From Clostridiales bacterium (GTDB lineage Bacteria; Bacillota; Clostridia; Lachnospirales; CAG-274), in NCBI GenBank assembly GCA_021204175.1, contig JAJPZT010000054.1:17753-81752 (forward strand): DNA of 64,000 nt, read 5' to 3'. The translations under genes and the position numbers were made by a program. The notes under the pieces are model-generated. The model did not search any database. It saw only the letters and a list, made by a program, of their open reading frames with translations, and was not told where the DNA came from. How positions within the stretch are numbered: the stretch's first letter is position 1; each line of letters starts with the position of its first letter. Below are positions 57,927-64,000 of the stretch, in pieces.

Positions 57927-60197
57927 ATGAAAACTGCTGTTATAGGCTACCCCAGAATAGGCAGCTTAAGAGAACTTAAATTTGCATCCGAAAAATATTT
58001 TAAAGGAGCCGTTTCCGCTGATGAACTTCGGGAAACCGCCGCTTACATCAGAGCTGCCAATTTAAACGCACAGGCTGCTGCCGGAATCGACTTTATACCC
58101 TCAAACGATTTTTCGTTTTATGACAACCTTCTTGACTCGGCTGTGCTTTTAAACATAATTCCCGAAAGATACAGAGAGCTTAATGTTTCGCCCCTTGACA
58201 CTTATTTCGCTATGGCAAGAGGCTATCAGGGAGAAGCCGGAAACGTTAAGGCTTTGGCTATGAAAAAGTGGTTTAACACAAACTGCCACTATATTGTTCC
58301 CGAAATCGACGACGAAACAGAGCTTAAGCTTAACGATACAAAGCCCTTTGACGAATTTACGGAAGCCAAAAATTTAGGCATCAAAACAGTTCCTGCTTTA
58401 ATAGGCGCATTTACTCTTTTAAAGCTTTCAAGATATACGGGAAAGAAAACGGAAAAGGATTTTGCAGCGGACGCAGCTAAGGTTTACAGCGAAATTATAG
58501 AAAAGCTTGCAGATTTGGGGGCTGAGTATATAAGCATTTCAGAGCCCTGTCTTGTTAAGGATTTGACTAAAGAAGAAATATCACTTTTCGAAGAAATTTA
58601 TAAAACTGTTCTTGCATCCAAAAAGGGCGTTAAGATTATTCTTCAAACATATTTCGGCGACATAAGAGACTGCTATAATGAAGTCTGTGCCCTTGACTTT
58701 GACGGAATAGGTCTTGACTTCATAGAAGGAAAGGAAAGCTTAAACCTTGTTAAAAAGAACGGCTTCCCCAAAGACAAAGCTCTTTTTGCCGGAGTTGTAA
58801 ACGGAAAGAACATTTGGAAAAACGACTATTCTAAGACAGTTAAAACCGTTAAGGAACTTCAGAGTCTCGGAGCAGAGGTTGTTTTAAACACCTCCTGTTC
58901 ACTGCTTCACGTTCCCTACACATTAAAGAACGAAACAAAACTGACCGAGGAATATACACGCCACTTCGCCTTTGCGGAGGAAAAGCTTCAGGAATTGGGA
59001 GAGCTTAAAACAGTTCTTTCATCTGAAAATTATGAAGCTACAGCGGAATTTAAGGCTAACAAAGCCGTTTTCGCAGACGACAGAAAAGCACTTGATACAG
59101 CGGTTAAGGAAAGAGTTGCCGCAATTAAAGACAGCGATTTCACCCGTCAGCCTGCCTTTGCGGAAAGAGAAAAAATTCAGAAGGAAAGATTTAATCTGCC
59201 CCTGTTCCCCACTACAACAATAGGTTCATTCCCTCAGACAGCAGATGTCAGAGCAAACAGAACAGCAAGAAGAAAGGGCAATATAACAGAAGAGGAATAT
59301 AAGAACTTCAACAAGGAAAAAATTGCGGAATGTATTAAATTACAGGAAGAAATAGGCCTTGACGTTTTGGTTCACGGCGAATATGAAAGAAACGATATGG
59401 TTGAATATTTCGGCGAAAAGCTTAAGGGCTTCCTCTTTACGGAAAAGGCTTGGGTTCAGTCCTACGGAACACGCTGTGTTAAACCCCCTATCGTTTGGGG
59501 CGACGTTTCAAGAGAAGCACCCATAACCGTTGAATGGTCTGTTTTCGCTCAGAGCCAAACCGACCACCTTATGAAGGGTATGCTTACAGGTCCTGTTACT
59601 ATTTTGAACTGGAGCTTCCCCAGAGAAGATATTTCCCTTAAGGAATGCGCTTATCAAATAGCTCTTGCAATTCGTGACGAGGTTTTAGACCTTGAAGCCA
59701 ACGGAATTAAAATAATTCAGGTTGACGAAGCGGCTCTCAGGGAAAAGCTGCCCTTAAGAAAAACCGACTGGGAAAGCGATTATCTCGACTGGGCAATTCC
59801 CGCCTTCCGTCTGGTTCACAGCGGTGTTAAGCCCGAAACGCAAATTCACACACATATGTGCTACAGTGAGTTTACCGACATTATTAAGGCAATCGACAAT
59901 ATGGACGCCGACGTAATCACCTTTGAAGCGTCCCGTTCCGACCTTCAGATTTTGGATTCTCTTAAGGAAAACAATTTCAGAACAGAGGTAGGCCCCGGAG
60001 TTTATGACATTCACTCCCCCAGAGTTCCCTCGGTGGAAGAAATCGTTTCGGCTCTTAACAAAATGACCGAAAAAACAGAGGTTTCAAAGCTTTGGGTCAA
60101 CCCCGACTGCGGTCTTAAAACAAGAGGCACTGAGGAAACAGTCCCCAGTCTTAAAAACCTTGTTGCCGCCGCTAAGGAATTAAGAAGTAAATATTAA
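57927..60197 (+). CDS. metE: Cobalamin-independent methionine synthase
   Basis: I chose the ATG at 57927 (MKTAVIGYPRIGSLRELK) behind AAAGGAAAA; 24 codons upstream are open but fall in the promoter. Length 756 aa is the normal two-domain MetE. The N-terminal folate-binding half runs to about residue 400. The catalytic half starts PTTTIGSFPQTADVR and contains the zinc ligands in IHTHMCYSEF and WVNPDCGLKTR. It transfers the methyl group of methyltetrahydrofolate-glutamate to homocysteine. It stands alone with its own terminator. Confidence 0.97.
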   Translation: MKTAVIGYPRIGSLRELKFASEKYFKGAVSADELRETAAYIRAANLNAQAAAGIDFIPSNDFSFYDNLLDSAVLLNIIPERYRELNVSPLDTYFAMARGYQGEAGNVKALAMKKWFNTNCHYIVPEIDDETELKLNDTKPFDEFTEAKNLGIKTVPALIGAFTLLKLSRYTGKKTEKDFAADAAKVYSEIIEKLADLGAEYISISEPCLVKDLTKEEISLFEEIYKTVLASKKGVKIILQTYFGDIRDCYNEVCALDFDGIGLDFIEGKESLNLVKKNGFPKDKALFAGVVNGKNIWKNDYSKTVKTVKELQSLGAEVVLNTSCSLLHVPYTLKNETKLTEEYTRHFAFAEEKLQELGELKTVLSSENYEATAEFKANKAVFADDRKALDTAVKERVAAIKDSDFTRQPAFAEREKIQKERFNLPLFPTTTIGSFPQTADVRANRTARRKGNITEEEYKNFNKEKIAECIKLQEEIGLDVLVHGEYERNDMVEYFGEKLKGFLFTEKAWVQSYGTRCVKPPIVWGDVSREAPITVEWSVFAQSQTDHLMKGMLTGPVTILNWSFPREDISLKECAYQIALAIRDEVLDLEANGIKIIQVDEAALREKLPLRKTDWESDYLDWAIPAFRLVHSGVKPETQIHTHMCYSEFTDIIKAIDNMDADVITFEASRSDLQILDSLKENNFRTEVGPGVYDIHSPRVPSVEEIVSALNKMTEKTEVSKLWVNPDCGLKTRGTEETVPSLKNLVAAAKELRSKY

Positions 60198-60200
60198 TAA

Positions 60201-60240
60201 AATTTTGCCCTCGGTTTGAACCGGGGGCAATTTTAAAAAA
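60201..60240 (+). terminator. Terminator of metE
   Basis: TTGCCCTCGG and CCGGGGGCAA pair around a TTTGAA loop, with T-rich sequence after the stem. Confidence 0.85.
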
Positions 60241-60303
60241 TTTTTATTGCTGATAAACAAATTCATTGCAATCGGGGTTGTTTTTGATTTATTCAATCAT
60301 TTT

Positions 60304-60399
60304 TTAATCCCATTCGTCAGGCTCGGCTTCGGGAATAGCATTCAGACGGCTTTTCAATTCAGCTCCTGTGTAATCTTCAGCGGTTTTGTTTTTTAACAT
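60304..60399 (-). CDS. Putative 31-aa acidic peptide
   Basis: The minus strand reads MLKNKTAEDYTGAELKSRLN and ends IPEAEPDEWD, starting 7 bases after a GGGGA ribosome site. The frame is amphipathic and acidic. It is convergent with metE and divergent from the pectate lyase. A short, clean frame with a ribosome site in an otherwise empty region may be real, but I know no family. Confidence 0.45.
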   Translation of the reverse strand: MLKNKTAEDYTGAELKSRLNAIPEAEPDEWD

Positions 60400-60521
60400 A
60401 GTAAATCCCCATTTGTATATAACCACAATGTTAATAATATCATAAAGTATTATATCTCAAAAATACAGATTGCAACAAATTTAATTTTGAGATTTTAATT
60501 AAAATATAATTAAAAAAGCAG

Positions 60522-60551
60522 TTGAATATATGTGAACAAATGTGATATAAT
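60522..60551 (+). promoter_or_regulatory. Promoter of the pectate lyase gene
   Basis: TTGAAT (60522-60527) and TATAAT (60546-60551) are 18 bases apart, 70 bases before the start codon. Confidence 0.7.
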
Positions 60552-60620
60552 AATTGTGATTTGGAGTTTAGTTTTATCGAAAATAATCAATTTTTTCAAG
60601 AATTTTTAAGGAGGTATTTT

Positions 60621-63600
60621 ATGAAACTGTTCAAGAAAGCGGCAGCCCTTGCCACGGCTCTTTGTATGAGCCTTTCGGGCGTTGGGGTTTTGGGGGTTGA
60701 AGCCCTTGCCGATGAAGCTTCATCATTTTCAACAATCGGCGGCTGGTATGAAACCGCCTACGCAACGTGGAGCGACACAAACGCTGTAGGGGCAGGGGTA
60801 TACTACAAAGCAGAGGGAGCAGATGACAGCGATTATGTTCAACTTAACGCATCTTCTGACGCTGTTAATACATCTCTTTCCGTTTATGACGGCAGCAGCT
60901 ATGACAATGCAGCAGGCTATAAAAAATGTGTTGTAAGACAAACAGACAGCGGCACAGGCAGAGTTGACATAATGGGCATAGGTTACGGCAGCTTTGACAT
61001 AAAGGTTGCTGCTTCCGACGGCACAATATATGAAGATACTGTTGATATACTTCAGGAAGACCGCTCAGGCTATGCTCATTTCGGAGCAAGTGATAGCTAC
61101 ATAGGCGCATATAACGACGACGGCACACTTAAAGAAGACGCTGATATTATATATGTAACGGAAGCTAACAAAAATTCTGTTGTGTGGGTCGATGATTCAA
61201 CAGATAAAAAATATACAGGCATAGGAAAGATTGCAAGCAACATATACAGAGATACGGTTTGTCCTATTGATATAAGATTTTTAGGCGAGGTTGACACCAC
61301 ATCTTGGGAAGCCGCATCTTACAGCGATAATACATACTATATAAACGAAAGTGCAGGTAAATCCGCCGGTTATTATGAAGATTGGAAAGGTGTAAATAAT
61401 TACTATGCCGACACAACAAACACAGGTGTTGCTATAGAAAATCTTAACACAAAAGTAAAGCTTTATCAGTCAGCTAATTCAGTATCTGTTACCACACTTG
61501 AAGGTTCAAGTGCAAGTATCGATACAACGAGTTCAACAGCTTCAAGTGCTAAAGACGAAGACACATCACTTAATATGATGGATTTTAAAGGCGGAAGCAG
61601 CACCTCTCCCGTTTATATTCCGGAACTGACAATCGAGGGCATAGGCTCTGACACGGTGGCTAAAAACTAGGGAATTACCCTTACAAGATGTACGGGAGCA
61701 GAGGTCAGAAACATTCACTTTGTTTCTTCACCCGAAGATGCATGCAGTGCAGACAGCAGCTATTATGTTTGGATTCACAGATGTACATTTGACGTAGGTG
61801 CAAACCACTGCGACCTTACATACGAACAGGACAAGCACGAAGGGGACGGAAGCACCGACTTTACGGAAGACTACAATGTTACCTGCTCCTATAATATATA
61901 TAACAACTGCCACAAAACATCCTTAAACGGCGGCAGCGACTCCACAAAGCAGTATAACTACACATATCACCACAATTATTATAACAGCTGTTCTTCAAGA
62001 CTTCCTCTTACGAGATACGTAAACGTACACAGCTATAATAACTATACCTACGGTGCAGGCACGGCTATAAGCGCCAGAGCCTCAGCCTTTGTTTTCTCAG
62101 AAGCAAATTATTATGACAGCGTAACAACTGTTTTCGGCAGCGAAACAAGCACAACCTACGGCTGCGGCTTCATAAAGTCATATAATGATACATTTTCAAA
62201 CACTACACCTTCTTGGTCAAGCTATATTGTACAGGCTTCATCAAGAACAGACACAATTAAGGTTTCAAGCATAGATTCATACAATCAGCACCTTTCAACA
62301 GATACATATATTATTAACTTTGATGTTGATTCAACTAATTTCTACTATGCAGACGGTGCGTCGAATGTTTCATACCTTACAGACGCTGAAGCTGCCAAAA
62401 CCTATGTAACGGCTCAGTCAGGCGTTTTGAAAAACAGCGCAACATATGATGATATTATTGGCACTTCATCCGACAGCGGAGACGATAATTCAGGAAGCGA
62501 GACAGACAGCACAATAACCTCAGAGCAGACCCTTGACGTTTCAAACCTCGGTTCAACAAGCTATTTCCAAATAAATGATACATCATCCGGAGTTTATGTC
62601 AATGGTTCGGTTATGAGAATTACAAGTACAGGCAAGATTTCATTTACTACGGGAATTGACGGAGCGGTTGTTACTGTTGTAGGTGCACACGCAAGCAGCA
62701 ACAGCGAAGCAGATGACAGAACCCTTACGCTTTATGACAGCACTGACACAGCGGTAACAGGCGGTGAAATAACCTATGCTCAGAGTAATAAAACTACCGA
62801 TCCTGTTGAAATACCCTCGTCAAGCACATTATCGGCAGGCAGCTATTACTTAGCAGCAAGCGATCACTTGAATATTACTTCAATAACCGTTTCCTTCCCG
62901 GGTGTTATTACCGACACGGCAACACTGACCTTTACAAACAGCGGAACCGCCGATGAAGAGCTTAATGCAGACAGCACTGCATACAGCGATTATTTCACAC
63001 TGCTTGCTACAGAAAGCAAGACTTTAAAAGTAAGCACAAAGAGCAGCAAAACCTTTGCGGATTATGTTACATATGATTACTGCCTGAAATCCGGCGGAAC
63101 TTCAGCCTATACAAATAATATTCCCACTGCAAGGGCAATTAAGTTTGCCACATCGGGAGCAGGGGTTGTTCAGCTTTACGGCGTTGCTTCAGGCGACGAC
63201 AGCGACAGATACGCCCGTGTATATGACTCAAATGGAACCGCAGGCGAACTTTTGGGAACAATGACGGTAAACGGAAAAAACAACACTAAAGTCAGCGAAA
63301 TAATCAAGCTTCCCTCTGCAGGAACATATTATATTGTTTTTGAAAACGCAGTAAGCCTTTACGCCGTAAATGTAATGGTAGGGGCAAGTGTTGAAACAGA
63401 CAGCAGCGGCAGCGGCTATATATTTACAGACAGCAGCGACAGCTATGTTGTAGCAGGCACTGCAATTTCAAGCAGTGAGTTTGAGAATTATTCCGATATG
63501 ACCGTAACCGTTACTGCTGACGGTGAAGCCAGCGTTTCAACCGATACGGTATATGCTGCGGCAGTTGTTGACGGCTTTATAATTCAGCCCTCTGCGTTAG

Positions 63601-63713
63601 GCGATGAATACACATATATTTATATAGTTCAGGTAGAAAGCTCCGGCGGAGCAGCGGATTTTGCTTATGAAGCTTATCTTAATGAAATCGAAACGGATTC
63701 CGAAAATGCTTAA
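60621..63713 (+). pseudogene. Secreted pectate lyase (PL1-like) interrupted by one amber codon
   Basis: The ATG at 60621 follows AAGGAGG. A signal peptide (MKLFKKAAALATALCMSLSG, cleavage near ALA-DE) and a novel region of about 300 residues come first. A parallel beta-helix pectate lyase follows: GAEVRNIHF, a KTSLNGGSDS segment, and SRLPLTRYVNVHSYNNY holding the catalytic arginine. A beta-sandwich region from about 62540 may bind carbohydrate. A TAG at 61668-61670 lies in VAKN-TAG-GITLTRC, where family members usually have Trp before GI. The frame stays open from there to 63713, so the only lesion is TGG to TAG. It would be about 1030 aa. Separate translation could only give a lyase-less N-terminal protein. 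Confidence 0.8.
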
Positions 63714-63727
63714 GGAGGGGAACGTAT

Positions 63728-63892
63728 ATGAAAAAAATTTATGAAAAGCCCGAAATCAGAGTGCTTTCGGTTAAAAGCGAAGAAAATATTACAGACGAAA
63801 CCGCTTCAATCAGCAGTACACTGACATACAGCTCAGTTCAAACTGCAAACTATTTCGGCAAAATAAGCTACGGCAATTTAAAAAGCTATTAA
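63728..63892 (+). CDS. Small peptide, 54 aa, after the pectate lyase
   Basis: AAGGAGGGG precedes the ATG, 15 bases after the lyase stop. It starts MKKIYEKPEIRVLSVKSEEN, followed by ITDETASISSTL and a Ser/Thr/Tyr-rich tail ending NLKSY. The KPEI.V...EE.ITDE beginning is common in short Firmicutes peptides, some of which resemble leaders of modified peptides. No modification enzyme is seen in the window. A weak hairpin (GCTC/GAGC) with A/T runs follows at about 63897. Confidence 0.7.
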   Translation: MKKIYEKPEIRVLSVKSEENITDETASISSTLTYSSVQTANYFGKISYGNLKSY

Positions 63893-63936
63893 AAAAGCTC
63901 CTTTAAAGAGCACATAAAAAACGGGCTGTGAAAAAC

Positions 63937-64000
63937 ATACCCAAATAAGTCAAGACCACCGGCTTAGCCGGTGGCTTGCTCTGCCCCTATAAGGGGCTGT
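63937..64000. mobile_element. End of a probable IS200/IS605-like element
   Basis: CACCGGCTTAGCCGGTG and GCCCCTATAAGGGGC are two perfect hairpins side by side after AAGTCAAGAC. I recognise this arrangement from the subterminal ends of IS200/IS605 elements in Firmicutes. The element, if complete, continues beyond the window. A TnpB or TnpA gene is not visible here. Confidence 0.55.

Noticed and set aside
61668..61670. Pyrrolysine insertion at the amber codon
   Set aside because: The residue expected from lyase family members is Trp, and no pyl genes or suppressor tRNA are visible in the window. Kept only as a remote alternative.
1..64000. CRISPR arrays, tRNA and rRNA genes
   Set aside because: No regularly spaced short repeats, no cas genes, no tRNA cloverleaf and no conserved rRNA stretch were noticed on reading both strands.

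Overview
The window looks like chromosome from an AT-rich, Gram-positive anaerobe of the Clostridia. Pointers are strong AGGAGG-type ribosome sites, TTG and GTG starts, TTGACA/TATAAT promoters, YtrA-type GntR, MarR and FadR regulators, and a secreted pectate lyase with a Gram-positive signal peptide. The pectate lyase, a GntP permease, an IlvD/EDD-type dehydratase and a glycerate kinase suggest a gut pectin or sugar-acid degrader. Monoglobus or a relative is my guess and is not proven.

Layout. (1) 1-268: 5' end of a YtrA-type GntR regulator with its operator. (2) 0.9-16.7 kb, plus strand: one long operon that I read as a type 4 BREX-like system. It encodes a 1115-aa protein with a triplicated module, an HNH protein resembling phosphorothioate-DNA-binding McrA nucleases, a PAPS-reductase/ferredoxin protein (BrxP-like), a BrxC-like ATPase, a 451-aa protein, PglZ, a small zinc protein, BrxL, and a cysteine desulfurase. 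Together these suggest sulfur-based DNA marking plus restriction. (3) 16.9-20.7 kb, minus: a WYL regulator and a TPR-helicase-HNH protein. (4) 20.8-22.4 kb: a tiny transcription unit, a TetR relic, and a four-gene cassette of small proteins. (5) 22.6-39.3 kb, minus: a very large operon headed by a VWA/PP2C/Ser-Thr kinase triad. It continues with an SF1 helicase, a winged-helix protein with an RNxxxH motif, a coiled-coil McrB-like AAA+ GTPase/ATPase, a 1261-aa partner, a MYG1-family protein and a DnaQ-like exonuclease. (6) 39.3-42.5 kb: a partial tandem duplication and two WYL regulators. (7) 42.5-64 kb: ordinary and catabolic genes (HAD relic, YczE, MarR, gntP-ilvD-gntR, a flavodoxin-aldo/keto reductase lipoprotein, LysR, a coiled-coil protein, flavodoxin, GNAT, glycerate kinase, metE), then an amber-interrupted pectate lyase and the end of an IS200/IS605-like element.

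The most interesting part is 21.4-42.5 kb. A palindromic TTTGCAGG...CCTGCAAA element sits in front of the triad operon and the WYL genes, and half-copies sit in front of the exonuclease gene and the small-gene cassette. This suggests one regulon of linked modules under WYL control. Three reading frames in this region are broken at four sites. Each break can be repaired by adding one base to a homopolymer run (A6, A7, A7, CCC). They may be assembly errors, slippage-based phase variation, or decay; sequence alone cannot tell.

All family names come from motifs read by eye and from memory of the families. No database search was run.
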